Source: Ananas comosus
Lineage: Eukaryota; Streptophyta; Magnoliopsida; Poales; Bromeliaceae
Direction of reading: 5' to 3'
DNA: 64,000 nt
NCBI RefSeq assembly: GCF_001540865.1
Contig: NW_017893426.1
Coordinates: 1 to 64,000 of the forward strand
A program made the translations under genes and the position numbers. The notes under the pieces were generated by a model, which was not told the origin of the DNA, did no database searches, and saw nothing but the letters and a program-made list of their open reading frames with translations. Of this stretch, positions 11,178-32,913 are shown piece after piece; position 1 is the stretch's first letter; the number at the start of each line of letters is the position of its first letter.

Positions 11178-11477
11178 TGGGCTCAACTTCACCATTTTGT
11201 TCCTTGACCCTACCCGGCCCGACTTGGCCCCTTTTTAAAAAAAACAAAACCAGGTCCGACAAAATAAACCAGGTGAAAATTCGATCCGGCCCAATCCGGC
11301 CCGGCCCGGTTTATTCCCAGGTGGATTAATCAGTAAAATAAAATCTTTACAAGGACTACTGTGCAAAATACCTCCCCGTATATCGTTACTAGTGTTTGTG
11401 GTTGCGTAGGGTTTTACGCGGCGGCGTGGTAGTGACTTGAGAAGAAGAAGCAGGAGAATCGTCTTCGCTCGCTCACG
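11178..11477 (+). promoter_or_regulatory. Putative RPS8 promoter and 5' leader
   Basis: Upstream of the RPS8 ATG there is a TGGGCT (11178-11183), the site II form known from plant ribosomal protein promoters, and a TAGGGTTT at 11407-11414, the reverse of the telo-box AAACCCTA, also typical of translation genes. More AAACCCTA words lie in intron 1 just after the start. The transcription start was not determined. Confidence 0.5.
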
Positions 11478-20599
<9,122 letters not shown>

Positions 20600-22394
20600 G
20601 CCGAGAGCTCTTATTAGTTGTTTACTCCCTCAAGTTTCCAGTTGCCTATTTGCGCACTTTTCTATCGCTCTATTAGAGCTTAAAATCTCGAATGTCGTTA
20701 TTGTGAATGTTCCACTTTGCTATAGTGGTTTAGCATAGAGAGTTTTACTGTGTCATTTTTGCTGATTAACTAAATTGTTTGGTGACAGATTTTGAGTTAA
20801 AAGAGTTTGAGCAGAAAAGCAGGATGTTTTTTCAACAGATGCTGGGGTATCATCTCTTTCATTCTCTCGCTAGTTTCTGTTTTTATCAAAGGTACTTGTG
20901 TGACGCATTATTCACCTCTTTGTAGTGGTGCATAATTTTGTTAAGAAATGGTGTATGGTTGATTTCGTCGTAGACACCGTAATCTCAGAGTCCATTAGTC
21001 TAATTCATGTCTCTTAAATCTAATAATTTTTGGGTGCATCAGATCGTCATATCGTGTTCAACTAATCTGCGTCTTTTAGGCCTATACTTTCTGATGAGTG
21101 TATCAAATTGTCATATCCCGAGTTGTCTAGGAATAGGATGGTCGGACAACATATACCATCTAAAACATTTTAAGCCTATTAAGTCTGAATTTACTGGTAT
21201 ATATCAATTCATTTACTGTCTTTCTTGTAGTAATTCGATGTGAAACTATTCAGATGTGAAACTATTCATATGTGAATTCTTAATAATTTATACTTCCTGA
21301 AACATAATTAAAGAAATAATAAAAGTTAGAATCCCGAAATGTAATTAAATAAATAATAAAAGTTAGAAACTTGATGGAAAGAAACTAAGAGTTTGTTGAT
21401 TAAAATGGAAAAAAACAGCAAAAAATTAGAGAACAATGATGTAATCTTCTCCTATATAACAATTATCGCATGGCGTTGTTGTTTTATTCACTCTATCAGA
21501 GCTCAATATATGTGAAACTTTCTCGATCAGAGCTTCTTTCTTCAGACGATGAGAGATTCTTTTTTCAGACGATGAGAGATTAAATATTAATATATGTGAA
21601 ATTTCAGAGAAAGTGCAGCATCGGTGAAGCACACCGCAAAGGTTGGTAATTTTATAATTTTGTAATTCTAGTATTTTATTTAACACTATATTACTGTCTG
21701 AACCAAATAAAGTATTACTAGAATAGTAATTCGTGTGATGCGACGAATAGATAATTGTAGAAGAAATAAAAAAACGATAATGAAGGGTGAGATTCATCTT
21801 GCCGTTGAACGAAAGTAATAGCCGAAGAAAAAGAAAGAGGAAGGGCTTGAGCTCGTTCCGGGTAGAGGCCATACTCAACAATAAATGAAAAACTGTCATG
21901 TGATAACTTTAGGAAAAATAATATATTGGTATAGATTGCATTCTCTCGTTAATCACGTTCGAAGTGATAGGATGGATTATAGGCCTAAGGGCTTAATTGC
22001 ACTTATTCCGTCTTTTACCTGTTTTCAATTACAATTTCAAATCTTTTAATGTTTGTAATTAGATTTTTTATTTTTATTATTTATTTTAATTAAGTTCCGT
22101 GAAAACAAAGGTGAATATAAAAAGGCAAATTATTATGTGACAAAATGTGGTGCCGAACGGACAGCTTATGTTAGTTAATGGCAATTTTGATGATTAAGAG
22201 CTGAGATAAAAAAAAAATAAACATGAAAATTTGTAACCAGTAGTGTATGTATAGTTAAATTAAATCTTAAGGTTAATTGCATCTCCGGTAGAGCAGCAGA
22301 ACATATTTTGTCCAGTTTAGACAGCTTTCAGTCCCGAAAATGGAAGGTAAGGTGAAATCCCGTCTGTATCTAAGTCTGTCAATTCCTCAGCTCT
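20600..22394. other. RPS8 3' flank, no further gene seen
   Basis: It contains the RPS8 3' untranslated region and AT-rich flank. A 157-codon minus-strand frame at 21426-21899 lacks any recognisable domain and is broken in copy B, so it is not called. A short tandem CAGACGATGAGAGATT occurs twice near 21543-21582. Confidence 0.5.
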
Positions 22395-22812
22395 ATGTAA
22401 AGATATCGGATAGCAAATATATTTCTATGAAGTTTGATTTTTTTATATTTATTTCTTGAAAGGTTCAGTGATATTTATATTTATTCATCTGATTTGTTAC
22501 TGTTATATCACTGTTTATTTTTTAACAAAAAATAAATAAAATAATATTTTTATCATCACAAATATATCCCTCGAACGGTTGGAACTATGCAGAAATGTCA
22601 TTTCAAAAAGTATTTTATCCAACAATAAAAGAGAGATAATAAGATAAATTTAACTCATTCACTAATCAGAGTTAAATATTTTACTTATATTAGCTCAATT
22701 TTTCTAATGGACTCTAACAGCACAGATATATTTAAAAATATTAAGATTTTTGTAGGAATAAAATAAAAATTAAATTTTGTAGAGATATATTTGTTATTCG
22801 ATATATTTACAT
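22395..22812. mobile_element. MITE-like foldback element in copy A
   Basis: The ends are imperfect inverted repeats around GGATAGCAAATATATTTC and, on the other side, the complement of a similar word (GAGATATATTTGTTATTCG). The interior has the TATGTCCCT/ACTGTTA blocks seen in the 7851 family. A parallel copy at 48015-48417 predates the segmental duplication. Confidence 0.45.
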
Positions 22813-23565
22813 GAAGCTAAATAAGGATTAGTTTGGTATTGAGGTCTACCTAACGCTATTAGATAAAATAGAGTTGAGGAAAAAACATATAGGGATATGC
22901 TTCTGCGTTCTTCAGTAGAACCGCAGAAAATATATGTAACCGACTCATCGTGATATGTGAAACGCAATATTACATACGAAAACAAACAGGATATTTTTTC
23001 AACGTACTTTCTCACCGTAACCTGACGATTCCCTGGTTACTAAAAAGAAGTGATGTGTGTCGACATAACCTACTTTGGTATTTTTCTCCTTTCACTAACC
23101 GAACCGAAAAATTCTCCACTCAAAATTGATCTCAAATTCGCCACCTCAACTTGCTTTAATAAAACGGAAAAAAAAAAGCATTTTATCTAAACCGAATCAA
23201 TTTTCTTCATCTTTACATTGTTTGCTTAATTTTGACTAATCTAGCCTATATATGTGACGCATTTTACTGAGAAGAGAAGTTTTTAAAATTTTGGCTTTGT
23301 GATTTTTATCTCTCACAAAGAATAATATTGGCTAAATAAAATTTGTACCGCATATGTATAACCTCAATGTTGTGATGTACGTAGCAATGTTGTGAAAATT
23401 GAAGTGTCCTAGGTCTCATAGTTTGAGAACTAGAAGTGTAATTTAGCCTACAAGATTACCCTAATAGATTAGATTATTACTTAGAGGGAGGGTGAATAGG
23501 TGAGACCAGTAAAACAAGATAAATTCGACAAATAAAAAATAAATGCAGAAATCAAAAATAGCACA

Positions 23566-26500
23566 TGACACCTTTGGGGGCCATATTTTGTAGGCATTTG
23601 GGTTGACGAGTTATGGAGTTGCGGAGTTGAGGCGTTCCGTCAGGAAGGAGTCGCTGTCAAGTCAACGGAGGCAATTCCCTAGCAATGGCCCGTGCCATGA
23701 CATGGAAACAGGTGCCGCATGCGGGGTTGGAAAACGTACCCCTCGGTGAGCACCTTTGTACCCCCGGGGTGCCAAAGGAGTGGATGCCTCGTAAGGGTAT
23801 TAGAGGAGGGGTGGACACTTCGTAAGTGGCCCCGACTCCCCCGTCGACCCATAGGATATGGGTCGTCCCTTGGCTAGCGGAGTAGCCAAGCCTAGCGTTC
23901 CGTGTAGCCGGTTAATGGACGGTTGAAGGGACACGGGCCTAGGGTAATGTCGGAGACGCGAGAGGTCGACGACATTACGGAAGCGGGGAATCCCGGGAGG
24001 CTTCCTCCCTAGGATCGCTTGCGCTACCTTATGCCGGCTTGGATCTCTGTAGTGGAGCGTACGAGCGGATGAGGGATAGTCTAGCGACGGATGGTCCTCC
24101 GTAAAGGACAAGGCTCGCGAAGGCAAGGGTGCCGAGCGGGGATTCGTGGGGCGCGGCGCCCACGAAGGCCAAGGAGACGGGACTCGATAGGAACGTTGAA
24201 TGGAGGCACGCCGAGGGAGAATTCGTAAGGCGGGTGGCCTACGAGACTCGAGGGGCGGAACCCAAGGAGGCAAGCGGTATCGGTATCCGTATAGTGAACC
24301 TTGAGAGACTGGACCAATGGTGTAAGCGGCCAGGAGTGGTCGAGCCAAGGAAGGGCCAGTGGCTAGCGATGCGGAGCGAGGCCGGTTCGTTTGTATGGGG
24401 CCTTATGAGGCGAACCTATGGGAGTCGAGGGCGCGGAGCGCCGTGGCAAAGCGAGGGTCGTTGAGACTGTCGAGAAGCACGGTGTGGACTTGTTGGTTCC
24501 CTATTCAGGAGCGATGGGACACGAGGGCCGCACGGGTCGAATGCGAAGCACGGAGGTGCGAAGCATGGACGTGCGGGGTGTCACGCTGAGGTGCTGATGT
24601 TGGGGGAGAGCGAGCTTGTGGCGCACACTTGGGTGGCTTTTCGGAGATAAGCCGTTGGACCGAGCGAGCAGGCCGCGTAGGCGGTATGGTCATGGGCGTT
24701 GTTAGGCGCATGAGATACGATGGTGAGGAACTTATGGTTATGAGTGCCCTTCGTGGCATGCGATGTCGCGGAGCCCGGACCTCGACGCTAGAGGCGTGCG
24801 GGTTGAGTCGCGGGAGCGAAACGCGTGGGAGGCGAGACGCTTGGCTATTCTCATATTGGACAAGTTGGGGGAGAACTTGTAATGTCCTTGGACTGGCGAT
24901 GAAGGCAGCAAGGCATTCGGTTATGAAGCACTCTCGAGGAGAGATCGGTTGGCAAGACGGGAGACACCTAGCTTGGTGGCCAACCTCGGTATTGGGGTTG
25001 CTCGTTGGGAACTCGGGGAGTTCGACGAGGGGTTCGATTACAGGCGAAGGGTCGGGCTGTAAGTCTCGGGGAGGAGCAAGCTTGGCAAAATGCTTGGATT
25101 GGTATTCCGCTGTTAAGTCTGGGAGACTTGTCCGTGTAAGGGACTCGAGAAGGCTGGTTCGGGTGTGCGACACTTGAACGCCGCGCGGGGATTTTTGAGG
25201 CGAAAAAGCTAACCCCGTGACAAGTGGTATCAGAGCTATGTTGAGCTCATTTGGGATGGAAGTTTGGCCGAAAGGTGCGACCATGGCGGCGACGTTGGGG
25301 TGAGCAGAGTCACTCTGACGGAAGGACTTGGAGCCGACAATGCACTGGTGCAATACTTCGCTTGTGAGAGATGCGGAGTTGAGTGGTGATGGATATTGGT
25401 GCTACCCACGAATTCTTTGCGACGAGTGAAGCCGGGTGGTTCGGACTTACACTACGCATGGATGAGAGTTTGATAATAGCGAGGAGCTCGGAGGCCCAGG
25501 CGATTGTGGGTCTTGCGGGGGAGGTGCCTGTTTGAGTGGACTCGTGGTGGGACGAAAGCCAAGTTCATGTCGATACCCTGTGAGGATTTCCAAGTCATTC
25601 TCAGGATGGAGAAATGGTTAAGGCCTTAGTCGTGTGGCAGACGATGGGGCAATGATTATGAAGAATCAGTTTGCGGTCCGTGGTTGGGGTTGCCGCGGAG
25701 TTGGGTATTGCGAATGCCCAAGGAACCTGAGTTGTGCAGAGGTGCTTACAGCTCAGGGTGGGGGAGTACATTAGGTGGTGATGTATTCCTGAATGTGAAT
25801 CCTCGACGATGGTGCTTCTCGAAAGGATATGGATTGGGCGGTGAAACACTGAGCGAAAGAGTTTACTTCGTGAAAGCTGAGTTTGAAGTCTGACGGGCAG
25901 TAGTCTTCGTTAGGAGCAGCTTCGACCAAAGTTGCGGGAATACCAAAGGGCTACTCGATGGACCAGTACTTCTCTCTTGGTAAAGGAAGATCGATGGGGA
26001 GATCGATGACTCTTTGGAGTGTGCCCATGATATGGAAAGAGAAGGCATCCTTGTGCGAGAGAATGGATTGAAGTTGGAACCTTAACTCGCGGAGTGAGGT
26101 GGTAAGGCTAGCTTCGAGCAGAACGGTGACAGCGTTGGTGGCTCGAGGTACCATACATGTATCCATTGGATGGATGACATGGGTTCCGCTTGAGGGAATA
26201 GTGAAGGTTGTGGCAGAGCCGGAGCTAGCAGAGCGGAATGTGGGGCATTGAGAATGCCGATGGAGTCTGAGTGCGCTCGGTGGTAGAGCGACTCAGAGTG
26301 GGGGAGCATGTTCATTCATTAAATGCTCCCGTGCGCAAAGACTCGGTGAAGGAGCTCGTCTATGACAGGAAGTGGGATATAACACATGTGGTAAAAGAGT
26401 TCGCTTCGTGGAGCTCAAGTTGGAAGTCTAGGCCGACGAATCCATGGTAGTAACAGCTAGGCGTTGGACTAAGTTGTGAAGGGGACCAAGGATTGCGAGA

Positions 26501-27148
26501 GAGCTTAGCACTTCTCTTGGTGCGAGAAGGCCGGTGTGGAGATCGGTTGCTCTTTACAATGTGCCCACGAGTTGGACGGATGAGACATCCTCAGTCGGGT
26601 TGAGCGGTGTGTAGATTCACCCGAGATCATGGTGCTGGTTAGAGTATGGACAGTTCGCAACTGCGGGAAGAGTCGAGGCATCGAAGTTCTGTAAGGGCGG
26701 TGCGCGCAGGGTAGTGGCATTGCCGTGGCAACCAGACTTGCGATTCAGACTAAGCAGAGAGTGAACTGAGTTCCGTTCAGCGATCAATCATGAGGGTGGT
26801 GTCCCTAGAGTTGGGATATGGCAAGTTGCGAGCGAAAAGAGACAAGGTGTCCGATAGGCTCGAACTTGGCCGAGCACTTTGATTGCGAATCGAAGTGGAG
26901 TTCTGCGAGAGCCTAACGAAGTAGGGCTTGAGCGGGCTTGTGGGACAAAGGCTAAAGGTGCCGTGCAACAACAAGTAGTCGAAATGCAAAGCAGTCAGGA
27001 GGCATGACAAGAGTCCGTGGTAAAGTCAGTAGAGCAGAAAATAGTCGAGGCCGGCTAGTCCCGACGAAAGTCTTGAAAGCTTGAGGAGACCATGGGTGGA
27101 GCTCGACGTTGTGCGATTGTGGAGGCATTGGGGTGGCAAAAGTTGTTT
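23566..27148 (+). mobile_element. LARD-like non-coding LTR retrotransposon, 3' LTR missing
   Basis: The insert is absent from copy B, where the uninterrupted site reads AATAGCACACCGAG at about 49006-49019. It is GC-rich against AT-rich flanks. A 5' LTR of about 1.66 kb (23566-25222, TGACACC...CCGTGACA) is followed by the primer-binding site TGGTATCAGAGC at 25225-25236. The interior (25223-27148) has no gag or pol and consists of diverged repeats about 0.5 kb apart; for example CTCAG(A/G)GTGGGGGAG occurs near 25757 and 26293. No second LTR is found before the right junction, so the element lost its 3' part. The left flank GCACA and right flank GCAC hint at the original 5-bp duplication. The long open frames in it are by-products of GC richness. 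Confidence 0.7.
25225..25236 (+). other. Primer-binding site (initiator tRNA-Met)
   Basis: TGGTATCAGAGC, two bases after the LTR end TGACA. This is the standard plant priming site complementary to the 3' end of initiator tRNA-Met. Confidence 0.8.
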
Positions 27149-27433
27149 GCGGAAAGGGCACGAGTATTTAACATGAAAAAATATTTAATTAGGAGTAAAA
27201 ATCCATTGGACTAATCATATGAGAAAATTCATTAAGAAATTTTTGAGTATAAAGTGATTTACCAAATCCACAACTTAGTTTTACTTTGCGCTCGTACATA
27301 GTAGACATTCTTTGTTGGAACCGATCGATTGAAATCCTTCAACCAATCATGCTACACCTCCACATCATGACTCTGCTTCGAGTTCACGAAGCCTCCACCG
27401 AATTCTCGGCCTTCACGCACATCCACGCACCAG

Positions 27434-27658
27434 CACTCATTTGGAGTAATAGGCAGAGATATAATTGGTGGTGATTTAGTACTTACAGAAATATTAAATA
27501 TATGTGGAAGAGATCTCTATGAAAAATTCAGATTGATTTTAGAAGAACATGAAGATATAGGACTCCGAGAGTCAATCCGAGAGAAATTTATTGTAGAAAA
27601 TGAGAAGGAAAGTTACCAACAAGTTTCTAATATATTAAAAAGAATAAAATACTTTTAA
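27434..27658 (+). pseudogene. Unidentified coding-like fragment, copy A
   Basis: An open stretch of 74 codons ends in TAA at 27656-27658 and includes SFGVIGRDIIGGDLVLTEIL, CGRDLYEKFRLILEEHED and a lysine-rich end YQQVSNILKRIKYF. The amino-acid mix is protein-like and the same frame is present in copy B (split there by a CACTA MITE). I do not recognise the family. The 5' side has no clear start, so it could be a terminal exon or a relic. Confidence 0.4.
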
Positions 27659-27690
27659 CCACGCTCTAGAGAGACTTCTACATTATATTT

Positions 27691-28345
27691 AATAAACTTT
27701 GTAAACAATTAAAAATAGATTAGAATTAAAAATCTGATTTAAAAAAAAATTAATATAAGTTGGAGGTCCGAACCTTGATGCCAAGATCAAGACTCCGAAG
27801 TTTCACCAAACTTCATATCCGGACTCTCAATGGAAGTCCATATCCCTTCACTACGTATCACGTAGAAAACCCTTCGGCCTCCAAACTTCTCCTCGAGGAT
27901 TCGGATCTCAATAGAAAAACTTCAGAATCTTACGTTCGGGATTCAAATCTTAGAGGAAAAGTCGGGACTCTCAAGTATAAACCTTGATTATCAGGGGTTC
28001 GGGATCCGAACTCTCCTTCAAGATCCAGACCGTGACAAAAGAAAATTTTAGTTTATAAATTTATCCAATTTTAACCCATCCCAACAACTTGCAAAGATAT
28101 TAAGACAGTATCGGATCACCACTAGCATTATAAAATCAAGCATTGTAAAATCTTATAGGGAGTTGTGAGCTTGTGGAATAAAAATTTGAGTCTTGAAGTT
28201 AAATATTTTGTCTATAAATCCTTCAAGACTCCGACTGCTCCTTTCGCAATTTCGTAATAAAACTCAAAAATACAAATGAACACTCACAACACTCTCCTCA
28301 TCAAAATAAAAATAAACGGCATTCATTACAATTACCAAACGACAA
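27691..28345. other. Spacer, no gene seen
   Basis: It contains a region rich in TCCGGACTC/TCGGGATTC-like words (27765-28030) without a recognisable gene. Confidence 0.4.
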
Positions 28346-29930
28346 TGTTGGAAATATTAGGGCAGCGGAAACTTACAAACCGGATAGCCAACTTATCCGG
28401 AAACCGCAATCGGATCGGATTGCTTGTTTTACTAGCCTGCTTGGATCGTCCTGGTCTAGATGCTTCTAGATCTCTCACGTTTCTCGCCTTCTTCCACACA
28501 TACGTTTTGCGTCACGGATCTGATGCATCGGATACGGATCGAATGTGACGGATGCCAATCGAAGAGGGCTACTAGAGTCCTCTTCTATGTCCACACTCCA
28601 AAAATCTAGGAACGTAGGTGGAAATCCCAAAGAGGAAGAAGAGAGAGAAAAAAGAAGATTTATCGTGGATTCTTTCGAATTAGATCGTATTCGATCATCT
28701 CTTACGGGAGAGAAAAGGGGGCGTATTTATAGAATAACGGAACCCCTAAAATATCCTGAATCTCACGTAGAGATTAGGATTAGGATATCCATAATAGATA
28801 TCTACTAGGAGATACGTTTCTTAACCAATAAGAAACGTATGATTTATTCTTATCCTTAACCTATTAGGATAAATCCTAATCCACACCTCAAGCGGATCGG
28901 TTTAAATTAAGACCCGCCAATGTGGACACACCACATGACAACAACTTGGCCACATTGGTCAATTCTCTCTCACTCATTCATCTCTTCATACGAGTAATGC
29001 AGCGGGCGACCTGACGAAAGAAACATATGCAGGAGTGCTATATTAAGTCACCACCCAACTAACATAGCACATCACTGACTTAATTCGTTTATGCCCTGGA
29101 CGTTTCAACACACACCGAATCAAGCATCACAAAATCCCTCTCCTATAATGACAGGGTTCAACCCCACAGTTATTTTTTGTACTCATAATTATCTCAAATA
29201 ATAGAACCGAGATAACCGTTCGGGCAATGAGTCACAAGACTTACGTGGTGTGTTATCGAAACATCTTCCTCAGCCTCTCACGTTAATCTGTATCGGTCCA
29301 AGCACTTTACTAGACGTGCTCCGCGAGATTGTATTTTCTCATGATCCTGAGATACACGCTAAGTTAGTTACTTTGGACCTCCATTTTATAACGTAGTTCT
29401 AAGTCGAGGGCATAAAAAGGTTAGTGCTCACACAGTAACATGAAGGGAAGAACTTATGTCACTCTACTAACTGGTCGACAAGTACATAACGTATGATATG
29501 TATGCTATTGCGGAGCTCCCACTCAATGGGTCGTGTCACGCTCTGGAAAAACGCCATCGAACCTTGGTCTAGGTACTACTAAGGCATCTAACCATCATAA
29601 CTCAAGTCATCTCTCTAACCTGAGCACTTAGGTTCAGCTACTATACAGGCTCGATATGAAATTTCATAGAAAAACTTTTATATCCAACTCTTTAGAGTCT
29701 CATTTTAAACTAATTAAGGCGACTTTTAAATTATATCAACACTTCATTCATAACGTATATGAACAAAGTAATCATATTACAACCACTCAAGTTTAATATG
29801 ATTATCTAGTTTCATCTTGCTCACTACCTAGGTGCCAGGGCGATCACCTATGTGAGTAGGCTGATCTGAGCTTGGTGACTTATCGAATATGTGCCTACTA
29901 GTATCAATTACGCAATCACATTAAAATGAG
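28346..29930 (-). mobile_element. Copia 3' LTR (approximate limits)
   Basis: Long non-coding terminal region with a TG start on the plus strand at 28346. Its AAAGGGGGCGTATTTATAGA and GATTAGGATATCCATAAT blocks are repeated beside the gag start at 36180-36260. The inner boundary is uncertain; CAATCACA at about 29922-29929 is a candidate. Confidence 0.5.
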
Positions 29931-30019
29931 AAAAATATATTTTCATTAATAAAGCTTAAGATACAAAAAAAAATGTCTATACATCAAAGCCTGCGAAGAC
30001 CTAAACTCGTGACGTGGGT

Positions 30020-30331
30020 CTAGAACATATCCCTAGCTATCGGCTTGGTCAATGCATCAGCCACCATCCTACTGGTGGAGATATATCTAAGAATGATCTC
30101 GCCTAACCTAATCATATCTCGAATGTAGTGAAAACGGATATCTATATGCTTGGTTCTGTCATAATACTTGGGATCTTTCACATACTCCAGGGCAGCCATG
30201 CTGTTAGAGAACATTTCAATAGGTTCATCCGCTCGAGTCACGATGTCAAGGTGCTGGAGAAATCTCCTTAGCCAAGCAGCCTCCTGAACGGCTACTGAAC
30301 AAGCAACATACTCCCCTTCCATAGTAGACAA
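30020..30331 (-). pseudogene. Copia RNase H remnant
   Basis: It encodes STMEGEYVACSVAVQEAAWL, the copia RNase H block with its TxxEAEY-like motif, then RTKHIDIRFHYIRDM and ADALTKPIARDMF near the end of pol. After a stop at the lower edge the same frame continues HVTSLGLRRL to a stop near 29987. Upstream (30335-30660) the link to RT is scrambled. Confidence 0.8.
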
Positions 30332-30661
30332 GGCAACGCAGCCTTGCTTCTTACTATACTAAGAAATTACCCCACATCCAAACACATAGCCTGAGGTGGA
30401 CATGCACTCATCTCTATAACCACCCTAACTAGCATTGCTATATCCTTTCAATCTCAAGTCCTCAGTTTGGAATCAGAGAACGAGATCATTGGTTTCATTT
30501 AAATATTAAAGGATTCTCTTGACCGCTTGCCTATGAATGGGTCTTGCGTTGCTATGGTAACGACTTACCAAACCAACAACGAACCAAATGTCAGGTCGAG
30601 TACATATTATAACGTATATCAAGCTGCCAATTGCACTCGCATAAGGAACCATACTCATTTG

Positions 30662-31491
30662 CTATTTTTCTTTATCCGTTTTAAGGCACTGATCAAGACT
30701 CAGAGTGTGATTCTTCTCCACTAGAGTATCAACGGGTTTACAATTATGCATTCTAAAACGCTCTATAACTTTTTTAATATAAGATTCTTGAGACAAACCA
30801 AGAAGCCTTTTAGAGCGATCAAGGATGACCTTCACTCCGAGCACATAGCTCGCCTCACCCATGTTTTTCATTTCAAAGTTGAGAGACAACTACTCCTTAG
30901 TGGTATTAATTAACTCCATGTCATTTCTAGCTAATAGTATGTCGTCGACGTATAGAGAGAGAAACAAAATACCCTTCTCTGTCTTCTTGACATATACACA
31001 GTGGTCCTCCTCTATCATGGACATACCAATAGATATGATAGCTTCATGAAACCTGAAATACCACCGTCTCAACGACTATTTGAGACCATAAATGTATCTT
31101 TTAAGAAGACAAACTTTGTCTTCTGACCTTTGAGTACAAAACCCTCAGGTTGATCCATATAGATCTCCTCCACTAATTCTCCATTGAGAAAAGCTGTCTT
31201 GACATCTATTTGGAACAATTCCAAATCTAGATGTACCATTAAGGCTAGAATCAAATAAATAGAGGCAAATCGCACAACGGGAGCAGATGTCTCGTTGTAA
31301 TCTACCCTTTGCCTCTGAGTGTAGCCCTTGGCCACGAGCTGAGCCTTATATTTATCAATTGATCTATCTAACTGGCGCTTAATTTTTAAAACCCATTTAT
31401 TTCCAATAGACTTGCGCTCGGGTAGAAAGTCAACCAACTCCCATACTTCGTTCTTGCTCATGGAGTCCATCTTATCTTTCATAGCAGCCAT
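30662..31491 (-). pseudogene. Copia reverse transcriptase remnant
   Basis: From 31491 down: NEVWELVDFLPERKSIGNKW, the VAKGYTQR block, LELFQIDVKTAFLNGEL and YMDQPEGFV, then after a frame break SLYVDDILLA with the catalytic YVDD (about 30960-30930), then ASYVLGVKVILDRSKRLLGL (30860-30800). The active-site aspartates are kept, but at least two frame breaks make it non-functional. Confidence 0.85.
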
Positions 31492-31546
31492 CCACTCACT
31501 GCAAGCTGATGTCTATAGTGTTTCTTTATAAGAAGCAGGTTCATCA

Positions 31547-32480
31547 TCATCGAGCGGAATGCACATGAAAATATCCCATTCGATCTGTAACGTCGTTCTG
31601 TAACTCATATAATCTGACGTCCCTTCGCATTTTATCAATACTTGAAACTTCATCTTCTAGGAATTCCACATCACAAGACTCAATCTCGGTCATACTACCA
31701 TCTGGGTGTTCACTATACATCACATAACCCTTCAAATTTTCAGGGTACCTGATAAACACATGCTTGCTCGCTCTAGGGCCAAGTTTTCCAAATTTATATG
31801 GGGCGGTTGTGAACATATCTAGTCGAACCCTAATGGCATAAGTAGTGTAAACTCGACTTTCTACCGCTCCACAACACATATGGGTAAAAGGCACTGATTT
31901 GCTAGGGACTCGATTAAGGATGTAGGCTGCAATCAAAAGTGTATCTCCCGAAATATTTATGGGAAGATGCGCTTGTGCTATCATCGACCTAACCATGTCT
32001 AACAGAGTACGATTCCTTCGCTCTACAACACTATTTTGTTGCGGAGTAGCAGGAATAGTGTGCTGTCTACTAATGCCTTTTTGCTAACAATAAGTCTTGA
32101 ACTGATCAGACAAGTACTCACGACCTCGGTCAGTGCGAAGCACTTTTACACTTCTTTTTATTTGATTCTTAGCCTCCGCAACGAAGCGCTTGAAGCAATC
32201 TAAAGCTTCAGATCGGCGAGAAAGCAAATACATATATTCATAACGGGAATAATCATCAATGAATGTGAGAAAATAGCACGCACCATGCCGGGCCCTCACA
32301 TTCATTGGCCCACAAATGTCTGAGTGGATTAGGTCTAAAAATGATAGGCACGAGTAACCTTACCAAAAGGCTTTCTACATGCCTTCCCAGCTAGACAAGG
32401 CTCGCACACAGATAGGTCAACTTTGGCGAGAGACCTCGAAAGGCCTTCTTGAGCTAATCTATTCATTCTATCTTGACCTA
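31547..32480 (-). pseudogene. Copia GAG-pre-integrase and integrase remnant
   Basis: From about 32480 down: HAKLGHIGQDRMNRLAQEGL and CEPCLAGKACRKPFGK of the zinc-binding GAG-pre-integrase region, then the integrase core SRYEYMYLLSRRSEAL and VLRTDRGREYLSDQFKTYC with a DDE-type aspartate. After a stop there is the C-terminal part (ILNRVPSKSVPFTHM). Stops and a frame change break it. Confidence 0.8.
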
Positions 32481-32522
32481 TATGGCCTAATTTGGCATGT
32501 CATTTAATGGATTCATCACAAA

Positions 32523-32558
32523 GATTAGAAGAAGAAGAAGAAGAAGAAGAAGAAGAAG
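32523..32558. repeat. (GAA)n microsatellite inside the copia remnant
   Basis: About 11 GAA units within former gag-pol coding sequence. It lies in decayed element sequence. Confidence 0.85.
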
Positions 32559-32913
32559 CAAATGTAAACGAATCATCTTCCAAATCTAATTTAAAGAAAC
32601 CATCAACTAATCTACCATATCCAAATAAAGTACCACGAAAGGAAATATCTAGGCGATGGCTCTACAAAGCTTTCTAATTCCACCACCGGGAGCTTGATTT
32701 CGTTTCTTCTGCGCTCTATTGTTGTGACGCTTCTTGCTGTTGGGTGTGATCCTACCGCTCTACTCAGAGCGTGCAACAAGAGCGACAGAATGGTTCGCTT
32801 CTAAGTGCTCTACCTCGAGCTCGAGATGGCGTGAGATGTCATTAAACATTTTAATACGCTCGCTGTGTGTCATTAAGAGCTTCATCTGGGAATATTTAGG
32901 ATCAGACAGTGAA

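Noticed and set aside
21426..21899. 157-codon minus-strand frame
   Set aside because: No recognisable domain; the equivalent region of copy B is split and shifted, and a short tandem repeat makes up part of it.
24505..25353. Long open frame (282 codons) on the minus strand, and a 182-codon one on the plus strand
   Set aside because: Both lie across the LTR and primer site of the LARD-like element, have Arg/Ser/Pro-rich composition of GC-rich non-coding DNA, and show no domain.
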